Shown here piece by piece: positions 6,108 through 13,746 of a DNA stretch of 21,994 nt. Numbering within the stretch: the first letter of the stretch is position 1; every line of letters starts with the position of its first letter. The DNA lies in assembly GCA_900549065.1 (NCBI GenBank), contig URNC01000015.1, positions 1-21,994 of the forward strand, written 5' to 3'. Made by a program: the position numbers and the translations under genes. The DNA is from an uncultured Collinsella sp. GTDB taxonomy: Bacteria; Actinomycetota; Coriobacteriia; Coriobacteriales; Coriobacteriaceae. Under the pieces are notes generated by a model. The model ran no database searches, was not told the origin of the DNA, and saw only the letters and a list, made by a program, of their open reading frames with translations.

Positions 6108-8297
6108 CTAAATCAATTTGGTTGACTCCAGTTTTTCGATGATCCAGTCGTTGGCTTTGATGACCGGGCGGCGGAAGACGACGCCCAGTGCCAGCGACGG
6201 AATCAGATAGCTCGCCAGAATGCCTAGCTCAATCCAGTACTCCATGTGGTACGCACCGGCCATGGCGGCATGCATGGCGTTGATGCCGTGGGTGAACGGC
6301 AGGAACGGATAGATCGCCTGGAACACGGGGCCGGTCATCTCGATGGGGAACGTGCCGCCCGAACCGCCGACCTGCATGACCAGCAGCACGACGGCGAGCG
6401 CCTTGCCGATATCGCCAAACGAAACCGTAAGCGTGTAGACGATATTGGAGAACACGAGACTCGCGACCCAGCCCGCCAGCACAAACTGCAGCGGGTCGTC
6501 GCACTGGATGCCAAAGAACAGGATGTCGCCCGCACACACGAGCGTTGCCTGCAGCAGGGCCAGACCGCCAAAGAACAGGTAGCGGCCCAGGTAGATCTCG
6601 TGCAGGCGCACGGGGATGAGCTCGTTGATAAGCTCATCGTCAACCGAGACCTTCATCATGGCCGCCAGCACAATCGAGCCCACCCAGAGCGACAGAATCG
6701 TGTAGAACGGTGCCATGGCCGAACCGTAGTTACGGATCGGATAGACCGGCTTGCGATCGAGCGCGACGGGGCCGGAAAGCGACACGGCCAGACCCTCGGG
6801 ATCATTGCCGATCATCGTCTTGATCGTAGCGAGGTCATCCGACATCAAGGCGCCGTCGAGCTCGTCCTTAAACGCACTGATCTTGTCCGACGCCTCGCCC
6901 AGCTGATCAGAAGCCTTGTTGACCAGCTTTGCAGCCTTGGAGAGGCCCTTTGCCAGCGAACCGGATGCGTCGGTCAGGCCAGCAACAGCACTATCCAGAT
7001 CGTTCGAAATACCGTTCAGCGAATCCAAAACGCCCGAGATGGTCTTCTTGAGCTCCTTTGCCTTGGCCGAAAACGTAGAGTCGTAGTCAGTCTTGGCGCC
7101 CGAGATACCAGCCTTGGCATCCGCGATTGCCTGATCGACCTCGGCACGCGACTTATTAACCTCTGCCATGCTGTCAGAGAGAGACTTCGCGGTGGCCGTC
7201 AAGTCCTTGGCGTTGTTGCGATACTCCACAGCAATCCTGCTCAGCGATGTTGCCACAGACTTGAGGCTGTCCTGGAGTTTTTCGTCAGTCACCTGATCGG
7301 CAAAGCTGCGGAGCTGGTCGGCCGTGGCGTCGATATCGTCGGCACGCGTGTTGAGCGCCGCCGCGGCATCGTTGAGCTGGGACACTGTAAGGTCGACATG
7401 TTGATTCGCGGCATCAAATGCCTTCGCAAGCTCGGCGGACACGTTGTCAAACGAGCCCGCGCTTCCGTCAATCGCGGCATTGATGGCGTCGTTGGCGTCC
7501 TTCAGCGCTTCCTTGGAATCGCTCATGCCGCTCTTGACATGCTCCATCAGCTGCTTCGTTGACTCATCGACCGTGCCCGTCTGCTTGAGCATGCCGCTCG
7601 CCGACGTCAGCGAATCGGACGTGGAGCTCAAAATGCCCGCCAGCGACGAAGCATTTGCCCGAACGTCTCGCAGGTCCTCAATCGAATCGCCGAGCGTCGA
7701 GGACAGGTTGGCGATAAAGTTGCTGACCTGGTCGGTGCTCATGTAATCGAGCAGGCTGGACACCGTCTTAAGACCGATCGTCGTAATGGTCTCGGTAAAA
7801 GTTTTGTTAACCTGGCTCTGGACGGCGCTCGAACCCTTCTCGGTCACGATCTGCGCAATGGCGTTGGCCTTCTGATTCTCGTAGAACTCGATATCGGCAT
7901 GCTTCACGTCGGTCGAGAAAAGCGTCATCATGTCAGCGCTAAACGTTTTGGGGATAACGACGGCAGCATAGTACGCGCCCGACTTAACGCCCTCGATAGC
8001 CTTTTCGCGATTGTTGAGCACAACCCAATCGAAGCTCTCGTTGCCGCGTAGGGTGGCGGTCACGTTTTCGCCCACGTTAACCTCGACGGGGATCAAATCG
8101 CTCTCGTAACCCTCATCGGTGTTGACTACGGCGATCTTAAGATTGCCGGTGTTGCCGTACGGATCCCAGCTGCCGGCGATGTTAAACCACGCGTACAGAC
8201 ACGGCACGATAATGAGGCCCATCACGACAACCAAGCCGATCACGGAGCGAGACACGTTTTGGACATCGCGCTTAAACAGATGCAGGATGTTCTTCAT
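6108..8297 (-). CDS. YhgE/Pip-family membrane protein, second gene of the pair
   Basis: A 729-residue membrane protein. One N-terminal membrane helix (about 17-38) precedes the family motif AWFNIAGSWDPYGNT, then an extracytoplasmic Pip-type domain to about 190. A long Ser/Ala/Asp-rich, coiled-coil-like region runs from about 200 to 490. A C-terminal ABC-2-like membrane domain has about five helices (528-710), including GGSGGTFPIEMTGP and FLPFTHGINAM. Family members include lactococcal Pip, needed for phage adsorption, and relatives of type VII secretion components such as YueB/EsaA; a transport or assembly role is plausible. Its ATG directly follows the stop of the upstream paralogue (TAAATG), and a near-perfect AAGGAGGTGA lies inside that gene, so translation is probably coupled. 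Confidence 0.92.
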   Translation of the reverse strand: MKNILHLFKRDVQNVSRSVIGLVVVMGLIIVPCLYAWFNIAGSWDPYGNTGNLKIAVVNTDEGYESDLIPVEVNVGENVTATLRGNESFDWVVLNNREKAIEGVKSGAYYAAVVIPKTFSADMMTLFSTDVKHADIEFYENQKANAIAQIVTEKGSSAVQSQVNKTFTETITTIGLKTVSSLLDYMSTDQVSNFIANLSSTLGDSIEDLRDVRANASSLAGILSSTSDSLTSASGMLKQTGTVDESTKQLMEHVKSGMSDSKEALKDANDAINAAIDGSAGSFDNVSAELAKAFDAANQHVDLTVSQLNDAAAALNTRADDIDATADQLRSFADQVTDEKLQDSLKSVATSLSRIAVEYRNNAKDLTATAKSLSDSMAEVNKSRAEVDQAIADAKAGISGAKTDYDSTFSAKAKELKKTISGVLDSLNGISNDLDSAVAGLTDASGSLAKGLSKAAKLVNKASDQLGEASDKISAFKDELDGALMSDDLATIKTMIGNDPEGLAVSLSGPVALDRKPVYPIRNYGSAMAPFYTILSLWVGSIVLAAMMKVSVDDELINELIPVRLHEIYLGRYLFFGGLALLQATLVCAGDILFFGIQCDDPLQFVLAGWVASLVFSNIVYTLTVSFGDIGKALAVVLLVMQVGGSGGTFPIEMTGPVFQAIYPFLPFTHGINAMHAAMAGAYHMEYWIELGILASYLIPSLALGVVFRRPVIKANDWIIEKLESTKLI

Positions 8298-11114
8298 TTA
8301 TGCCTCACCTCCTTTGGAGTGCTTGCCAAGCGCGGTGGTATCTCCATCATTTGTGGCTGTGCTGTCGCTGCCCTGAGATTTATGGTGCGAGCCTATATGC
8401 GGCAAGCGGCCCGTGGACTGATCGCCGCCCTTGGCACCACGCTCGCTGGCGTTGAGGCCAAACATGTGGCGAGCGGCAGGAATGGCGGCCGTGTGTTCGC
8501 GCATCTCGCGACGCAGGTCCTCATCCGAAAGCGCCGAGATGCGCATCTGGGTATTGAGGCTCGCGCGGATATATTCGATATTGATAAGCCAGCCGCAGAT
8601 GGCAATAACCGAGATGATCCAAATGACAAGCAGAATGATCTTGCCGTTATTGTCGATATCGAGAACCGTCGACAGGACAAAGAGCAGGACCTGAACGCCC
8701 ACCACGGCGGCAAAACCGCCCTTGATGTAGTACGGGTAGCGATGTTCAAAGGCGACCGCATGATCGAGTAGTTCGCGACGGTACGAATCGGAATCGAGCA
8801 TGACACGCATGGCCGTGCGCAGCGAGTAGCGCTGGCGCGGCAGGTCGTCGGACTCGCAAATCATCATACCGGTCGTGGAAAGCTGTTTATCAAAGAGCAG
8901 GTTAAGGTTGAGCAGCAGCGGACGCAGCTGCAGGCCGATAAAGAGCGCCACGATCAAGAACACGCCCAGAATGCACAGGTTAAACAGGTAGTTGAACGAA
9001 TACATACCGCCGACCGTCTCGCGCAGCAGATTGATGCCGTAGGTAAAGGGCAGCAGCGGGTGCAGCCACTGGAAGAAGCCGGGCATCATCTCGATGGGGT
9101 ACATGCCCGACGAACCCGGGATCTGCACGATGACGAGAATGACGCCGATAGCCTTGCCGATATGCTTAAACGTGGTGGACAGCGCATAGATGATATTGAC
9201 GTAGGTGAACGAGATGGCGATGCCGCCCAGCACGAACAGCAACGGGTTGACGCACTGTACGCCAATAACCAGATCACCCACCGTAACGATGATGGCCTGC
9301 AATGCGCCCAGGATCACCATGAGCAACCAGCGGCCAAAGTAGCCTTGGCGCGCCGTAAAGCTGCCAACACCTTCACGGTCGACCTCGAGCTTGTAAATGG
9401 CGATGAGCACATAGCCGCCCACCCAAAGCGCCAGATTGGTGTAGAAGGGAGCGATGCCCGAGCCAAAGCTCTTGACCGGATAGATTGACTTGGACGTCAA
9501 CTCAACCGGAGACGCCATGAAATCTGCCACGTCATTGACATCGACGCCCATCAGATCGGCCAGCTCGCCCATGGACTCGGAGGTCTGCAGCGCCGCGATG
9601 TCATTGGCGGCGGTTGCAAGCTTGTCCTGGACCTTGGCAAGCGAGGAATCGGTCTGGGACAGCGTGGTCTTGGCCTGGCCGAGCGTAGCGCTAAGCTGCG
9701 CCAACGTGCCGCGCGCATTTGCAAGTGTAGGTGTCATACCCGAGACGATACCGGTCAGGTCGCCCGAAACGGCAGCAAAAGAGTCGAGCGCGCTCGAGGC
9801 CTTCGGCAGCGCGTTTTGGCCCAAGTCCGTCTGGGCTTGGCCAAGGTTGGTCGCACCGGTATGAATTGCGTTATTGATAGCGTCACTGGCACCCGAAACA
9901 GCCGCTGCGTCATTCGCCATGGCGCTCGACTGCGCGGACAGACCGTCCTTGATGCTCTGAAGCTTTTCATTCTGCTCTCGAAGCAAATCGATGGTCGATA
10001 CAATGCGCGCGTCAATTTCCTCGGAACCTGTCGACGTGTCATTGGCGAGAATCTCCAAGTGCCCGATAACGGCCTTATTGTGGTCGATCGTCGCTTGAAG
10101 AGACTCGAGCGAGTTGTCGATACGGGTGGTCGTAGATGTGACCGCGCCCGTCAGCTTGCCGATGGCAGCGTTCGCAGAGGCCGACGTCTTGGTGAGCGCA
10201 AGGCTGCCTTCCGAGAGCGCCTTGGAGAGCGAGGTGATGGAGTTGCCCGCCGTGGTGCGAGCTTCGCTCAGCAGGTCGTTGCCCTGGGAGATCGCCTGCG
10301 TCAGCGACGGTGCCTGGCCTTGCAAGCCGGCAAGTGCCGCATCAGCCGAGGCGATAGCGCCACTCGTCTTATCGATGGCGGCATTCATATCGCCAATCGA
10401 ATCGCGCACCTCGCCCAAGGTGTCGGACGCCTCGGACACCGAACTTGCCAGCGAGTCCTGAGTCTGGGTTGCCTTGTCCTTTAAATCGACACCGGCATCC
10501 TTGGCGATACCGGCAACAGTCTTGCCTACCGTAGAGACAAATTCCGAGTTGATCTGCTCCTCGATGGTGTTTGCACCGGTATCGGTAACCTTGGGCGCAA
10601 TGGCGCTCTTCTTCTCATTGACGTAGTACGTGAGCTTGGGCTGATGGTAGTTGCCGTCGAGCATCGAAACCAGGTTATCCGAGAAGTTCTTGGGAATCAC
10701 GATAGCGGCATAGTACTCGCCGCTCTCGACGCCCTCCTTGGCATCGGCCGTCGAGTCGACGAACGTCCAGCCCAACTGATGATTCTCCTTGAGCTGGTCG
10801 ACCACTTTGTCGCCAGCGTTGAGCTCACCCACCAAGTCGTTTTGGGTGCCTCGATCGTTGTTGGCGATAGCAATCTTGATGCCTTGGGTGTTTCCATACG
10901 GATCCCAGTTTGCCACGATGTTATACCAGGCATACAGCGAGGGAATAACGCACACGCCTAGGGTAACCACCAGGGCGACGGGGTTCACAAGCAGTCGCTT
11001 AATGTCGCGCTTAAATATCGCAAAGGACACCTTTGCATTGGATAGTTTGCTGCCGAGACTCACGCTTGGACCATCCATCCTGTCGTTAAATCGAATCGTA
11101 CTATCGACAACCAT
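8298..11114 (-). CDS. YhgE/Pip-family membrane protein, first gene, with extra C-terminal module
   Basis: A 938-residue paralogue of the next gene. A basic N-terminus leads to a membrane helix at about 43-63, then AWYNIVANWDPYGNT and a Pip domain to about 190. A repetitive Ser/Ala/Thr-rich helical region (about 200-530) follows. The ABC-2-like domain (about 550-735) contains IPGSSGMYPIEMMPG and LLPFTYGINLL. Unlike its partner it continues about 200 residues: a soluble linker, two more membrane helices (800-818 and 826-848), and a hydrophilic tail rich in Gly, Ser, His and Asp. The start is uncertain: ATG 11114 has no ribosome site and overlaps a TACAAT, and ATG 11078 is an in-frame alternative with only weak support. 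It is expected to form a complex with the adjacent paralogue; this is inference from linkage. Confidence 0.92.
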   Translation of the reverse strand: MVVDSTIRFNDRMDGPSVSLGSKLSNAKVSFAIFKRDIKRLLVNPVALVVTLGVCVIPSLYAWYNIVANWDPYGNTQGIKIAIANNDRGTQNDLVGELNAGDKVVDQLKENHQLGWTFVDSTADAKEGVESGEYYAAIVIPKNFSDNLVSMLDGNYHQPKLTYYVNEKKSAIAPKVTDTGANTIEEQINSEFVSTVGKTVAGIAKDAGVDLKDKATQTQDSLASSVSEASDTLGEVRDSIGDMNAAIDKTSGAIASADAALAGLQGQAPSLTQAISQGNDLLSEARTTAGNSITSLSKALSEGSLALTKTSASANAAIGKLTGAVTSTTTRIDNSLESLQATIDHNKAVIGHLEILANDTSTGSEEIDARIVSTIDLLREQNEKLQSIKDGLSAQSSAMANDAAAVSGASDAINNAIHTGATNLGQAQTDLGQNALPKASSALDSFAAVSGDLTGIVSGMTPTLANARGTLAQLSATLGQAKTTLSQTDSSLAKVQDKLATAANDIAALQTSESMGELADLMGVDVNDVADFMASPVELTSKSIYPVKSFGSGIAPFYTNLALWVGGYVLIAIYKLEVDREGVGSFTARQGYFGRWLLMVILGALQAIIVTVGDLVIGVQCVNPLLFVLGGIAISFTYVNIIYALSTTFKHIGKAIGVILVIVQIPGSSGMYPIEMMPGFFQWLHPLLPFTYGINLLRETVGGMYSFNYLFNLCILGVFLIVALFIGLQLRPLLLNLNLLFDKQLSTTGMMICESDDLPRQRYSLRTAMRVMLDSDSYRRELLDHAVAFEHRYPYYIKGGFAAVVGVQVLLFVLSTVLDIDNNGKIILLVIWIISVIAICGWLINIEYIRASLNTQMRISALSDEDLRREMREHTAAIPAARHMFGLNASERGAKGGDQSTGRLPHIGSHHKSQGSDSTATNDGDTTALGKHSKGGEA

Positions 11115-11169
11115 TGTAGTAGGCGCTTTAACGTCTCAAAGCACAATGGTGTTGAGTTTTGCGGGTAGC

Positions 11170-11198
11170 AATATACTACGAAGATGAGTTAACGTACA
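11170..11198 (-). promoter_or_regulatory. Predicted promoter of the YhgE/Pip operon
   Basis: On the minus strand TATATT (11170-11175) follows TGTACG (11193-11198) after a 17-bp spacer. The -10 matches the consensus at five of six positions, the -35 at three. The start of the first gene is about 55-90 bp downstream, depending on which ATG is used. The -35 overlaps the palindrome at 11194-11205. Confidence 0.4.
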
Positions 11199-11205
11199 GA
11201 TGTAC
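11194..11205. promoter_or_regulatory. Palindromic operator candidate GTACA-GA-TGTAC
   Basis: Perfect 5-bp arms with a 2-bp centre overlap the predicted -35 of the YhgE/Pip promoter, a position suited to repression. The size and symmetry suit a TetR-like or other dimeric regulator, but none is encoded nearby. Confidence 0.35.
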
Positions 11206-11263
11206 AGTATCCTAAATTTCAGCAGGTCACAAAACCACAACCCGCACAAATTAGCAATTCAAA

Positions 11264-11319
11264 TAGTCATCGGGGACGTTCTTAAATGACTAGTCAAACA
11301 AGAACGTCCCCAATGACTA
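11264..11319. repeat. 56-bp inverted repeat with GGGGACGTTC arms
   Basis: Arms TAGTCATCGGGGACGTTCTT (11264-11283) and its complement (11300-11319) match at 19 of 20 positions. The exception is a G-U pair in minus-strand RNA. The 16-base centre contains the perfect palindrome TGACTAGTCA (11287-11296), which repeats the outer TAGTCA motif. It resembles REP-type intergenic repeats; no transposase is present. Confidence 0.7.
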
Positions 11320-11361
11320 CTTAGGACCACGGCAACGTCGATGTTTTGGCAATGCCAGCGA

Positions 11362-11461
11362 GCGGGCGCCAGAGCGAACAAATTGGCATGAAAAGAGGAC
11401 GGCATAGACCTTCTGGTCATGCCGTCCTCTTTGAATGACAAGTTGTCGCTCTGGCGCCCGC
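11362..11461. repeat. 100-bp long inverted repeat
   Basis: Left arm 11362-11410 and right arm 11415-11461 close on a TTCT loop. A perfect 16-bp outer stem is followed by a partly paired section and a perfect 14-bp inner stem (AAAGAGGACGGCAT), with one bulged base on each side of the middle and a final 4-bp stem. About 43 positions pair. In minus-strand RNA the inner stem is followed by TTTTC, so it could also work as a terminator downstream of htpG. It could be a small non-autonomous element. Confidence 0.7.
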
Positions 11462-11475
11462 GCAGCGTCGACTGG

Positions 11476-11499
11476 TCCGCCGTTCGTTAGAACGGCGGA
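11476..11499. repeat. Perfect 10-bp hairpin between direct repeats
   Basis: TCCGCCGTTC (11476-11485) and GAACGGCGGA (11490-11499) pair perfectly around GTTA. GCAGCGTCGA occurs on both sides (about 11462-11471 and 11507-11516) as a 10-bp direct repeat. Confidence 0.55.
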
Positions 11500-11520
11500 A
11501 CTGAGGGCAGCGTCGAGCCG

Positions 11521-11546
11521 TTACGCGGTTTGGTAAAACCGCGTAA
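11521..11546 (-). terminator. Hairpin just after htpG
   Basis: TTACGCGGTTT (11521-11531) and AAACCGCGTAA (11536-11546) form a perfect 11-bp stem with a four-base loop, starting nine bases after the htpG stop. It lacks a downstream U tract, so it is a probable 3' end structure rather than a textbook terminator. Confidence 0.5.
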
Positions 11547-11554
11547 ATACCTAA

Positions 11555-13579
11555 CTACATCAAGTTGCAAACAGCTGCTGCGAAGGCAACGGGGTCCTCG
11601 GGCAGAATGCCCTCGACCAGCAGGGCTTGGTCATAGAGCAAACCGGAGTACTGCTTGATCTTGTCGGCGTCGCCCGCCTTCTGAGCGGCGACGAGCTTGG
11701 AAAAGACCGGGTGCTTGGCGTTGAGCTCGAGCACGCGCTGGCTCTTGGGCATACCGTCGGGCGCGCCCTCGGGACCCTTCTGGAGCACCTTCTCCATCTC
11801 GAGCGAAAGCGGGCCCTCGGTGGTGATGCACGCGGGAGCATCGGTCAGGCGCGCAGAGACGGCAACCTTCTCGACCTTGTCGCCGAGTGCCTCCTTCATG
11901 GCGTTAAAGAGGTCCTCGTTCTCCTTGGTGACGTCCTCGGCCTCCTTTTTCTCGTCCTCGGTCGCCAGGTCAAGATCACCGGTCGCGACGTTCTTGAGCT
12001 CCAGATGACGATCCTCGACCTCGGGCTCGGCACCGTCGGCCACAGCCTTTTCGGCAGCCTCGCGAGCTGCGTCGTCCTCATAGATCTTGGGCATATCGGC
12101 GGCAACGTACTCACGCATAGCTTGGAACGTGAACTCATCCACATCCTGCGTCAGCAGCAGCACGTCATAGCCGCGGTCGAGCACGCCCTTTACCACGGGC
12201 ATCTTGGCCAAGCGCTCGCGCGAGTCACCGGCGGCGTAGTAGATGGCCTTCTGATCCTCGGGCATGCCCTTGGCATACTCGGCCAGGGTAATCATCTTCT
12301 GTTCCTTGGCAGACCAGAACAGCAACAGGTCGGCGAGCTCATCGGCCTTCATGCCATAGCTCGAGTAGATGCCGTACTTAAGGCCGCGGCCAAAGTTCTC
12401 AAAGAACTTCTCGTAGGCCTCGCGGTCGTTGTCACGCATATCCTCAAGGTCAGCGGTGATCTTCTTTTCCACACGCTTGGCGATGGCCTTGAGCTGACGG
12501 TTCTGCTGCAGCGTCTCACGCGAGATGTTGAGCGACACGTCGGCGGAATCCACGACACCGCGCACAAAGTTGTAGTAGTCGGGCAGCAGGTCGTCGCACT
12601 TCTCCATAATCAGCACGTTGGAGCTGTAGAGCGCCAGACCCTTCTCGTAGTCCTTGCTGTACAGATCGAACGGGGCGCGACCCGGCACAAACAGCAGGGC
12701 GTCGTACTCGAGCGTGCCCTCGGCGTGGAAGCTGATGGTGCGCGCAGGATTATCAAAGTCGTGGAACGTAGACTTGTAGAACTCGTCGTAGTCCTTCTGC
12801 TCAACATCGGAGCTGCGCTTTTTCCAAATCGGTGTCATGGAGTTGACGGTCTCGAGCTCCTGGTAGTCCTCATACTCGGGCTTGTAATCGTCGCCGGCGT
12901 CCTCGGGCTTGGGTTTCTGGCGGCTCTTGGACACCATCATCTGAATCGGGTAGCGCACATAGTTGCTGTACTGCTGAATCAGGCTCTTGAGGCCCCACTC
13001 GGTCAGGAAGCGATCGTAGGTCTCGGCCTCGCCATCGGCGTCGAGCTTCTCGTTCTCACGCAGCGTCAGAATGACATCGGTACCGTGCTCGGCGCGCTCG
13101 CCATCCTCGATGGTGTAGCCCTCAAGACCGTCCGACTCCCACACATGGGCGACATCCTCGCCATAGGCGCGGCTGACGACCTTCACATGGCTGGCGACCA
13201 TAAAAGCCGAGTAGAAGCCCACGCCAAACTGACCGATGATGTCGACATCGGAGCCCTGCTGCTCGGCGTTCTCGGTCTTAAACTCCTCGGAGCCGGAATG
13301 GGCGATGGTGCCCAGATTGCGCTCGAGCTCCTCGGCGGTCATGCCAATGCCGTTATCCGAGATGGTAATGGTGCGGGCGTCTTTATCAAAGGAGACGCGA
13401 ATGGCCAGGTCGCCCTGGTCGATCTTGACGCTCGGGTCCTGCAGGCTCTTAAAGTTGAGCTTGTCGACGGCGTCGCTCGCGTTAGAGATAAGCTCGCGCA
13501 GGAAGATTTCCTTATTGGTGTAGATGGAGTTGATCATGAGGTCGAGCAGTTTTTTGCTCTCGGTCTTAAATTGACGCAT
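11555..13579 (-). CDS. htpG: Hsp90-family chaperone HtpG
   Basis: Cytosolic ATP-dependent dimeric chaperone. The N-terminal GHKL ATPase domain is clear: NKEIFLRELISNASDA (residues 22-37, with Glu29 and Asn33), DNGIGM (75-80) and GQFGVGFYSAF (116-126). The middle domain contains the catalytic-loop arginine in NISRETLQQNRQLK (351-364). The C-terminal dimerisation region follows. At 674 residues it is about 50 longer than the E. coli protein. The extra length includes an acidic, proline-containing loop at about 220-245 and a strongly acidic linker at about 500-555 before the dimerisation domain. ATG 13579 has AAAGGA five bases upstream. A terminator-like hairpin lies 31 bp upstream of the start, inside what appears to be its leader. 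I see no CIRCE or HAIR operator. Confidence 0.97.
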   Translation of the reverse strand: MRQFKTESKKLLDLMINSIYTNKEIFLRELISNASDAVDKLNFKSLQDPSVKIDQGDLAIRVSFDKDARTITISDNGIGMTAEELERNLGTIAHSGSEEFKTENAEQQGSDVDIIGQFGVGFYSAFMVASHVKVVSRAYGEDVAHVWESDGLEGYTIEDGERAEHGTDVILTLRENEKLDADGEAETYDRFLTEWGLKSLIQQYSNYVRYPIQMMVSKSRQKPKPEDAGDDYKPEYEDYQELETVNSMTPIWKKRSSDVEQKDYDEFYKSTFHDFDNPARTISFHAEGTLEYDALLFVPGRAPFDLYSKDYEKGLALYSSNVLIMEKCDDLLPDYYNFVRGVVDSADVSLNISRETLQQNRQLKAIAKRVEKKITADLEDMRDNDREAYEKFFENFGRGLKYGIYSSYGMKADELADLLLFWSAKEQKMITLAEYAKGMPEDQKAIYYAAGDSRERLAKMPVVKGVLDRGYDVLLLTQDVDEFTFQAMREYVAADMPKIYEDDAAREAAEKAVADGAEPEVEDRHLELKNVATGDLDLATEDEKKEAEDVTKENEDLFNAMKEALGDKVEKVAVSARLTDAPACITTEGPLSLEMEKVLQKGPEGAPDGMPKSQRVLELNAKHPVFSKLVAAQKAGDADKIKQYSGLLYDQALLVEGILPEDPVAFAAAVCNLM

Positions 13580-13609
13580 GTGCAGTCCTTTCGCGCTACC
13601 CCTGTCCGC

Positions 13610-13634
13610 AAAAACGGCCCGGTCGCCCGAGCCG
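13610..13634 (-). terminator. Terminator-like hairpin in the htpG leader
   Basis: In minus-strand RNA CGGCUCGG (13627-13634) pairs with CCGGGCCG (13615-13622) around GCGA, with one G-U pair, and UUUUU follows (13610-13614). It ends 31 bp before the htpG ATG, with no room for a promoter between. It either terminates read-through from the GNAT gene or attenuates htpG from an upstream promoter. Confidence 0.75.
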
Positions 13635-13665
13635 CATCGCAGACCTGCTATGTTCAGACTTAGAT

Positions 13666-13671
13666 TTTATA
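13666..13671 (-). promoter_or_regulatory. Candidate -10 element for htpG
   Basis: TATAAA on the minus strand, in an AT-rich patch about 87 bp upstream of the htpG ATG. The -35 region (TGTATA) is poor. If used, the leader RNA would include the terminator hairpin at 13610-13634. Confidence 0.3.
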
Positions 13672-13746
13672 ACCCATTAACGCGCATATATACATACGGA
13701 ATCGAAAAACTGTATGTCCGAGCGCTCCGATGCGCCAATTGCCAAG

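Larger units (their letters stand above)
11115..11554. other. 440-bp gene-free region dense in inverted repeats
   Basis: The longest gap in the window. From high to low coordinates it holds a perfect 11-bp stem (11521-11546), a perfect 10-bp stem (11476-11499), a 100-bp inverted repeat (11362-11461), a 56-bp inverted repeat (11264-11319), a short palindrome (11194-11205) and a probable promoter for the YhgE/Pip pair (11170-11198). I see no convincing coding frame. Confidence 0.8.

Noticed and set aside
6108..11114. A type VII secretion locus
   Set aside because: The YhgE/Pip proteins are related to its components, but there is no EssC-type ATPase, WXG100 or LXG gene in the window.
11259..11441. 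60-codon frame in the intergenic island
   Set aside because: It spans two inverted repeats and has no recognisable domain or supporting ribosome site.
535..13663. Many long plus-strand open frames, such as 2017-3291, 6246-7562 and 11627-13663
   Set aside because: They run opposite well-supported minus-strand genes, have low-complexity or shadow-like composition, and show no family motifs. High GC explains their length.
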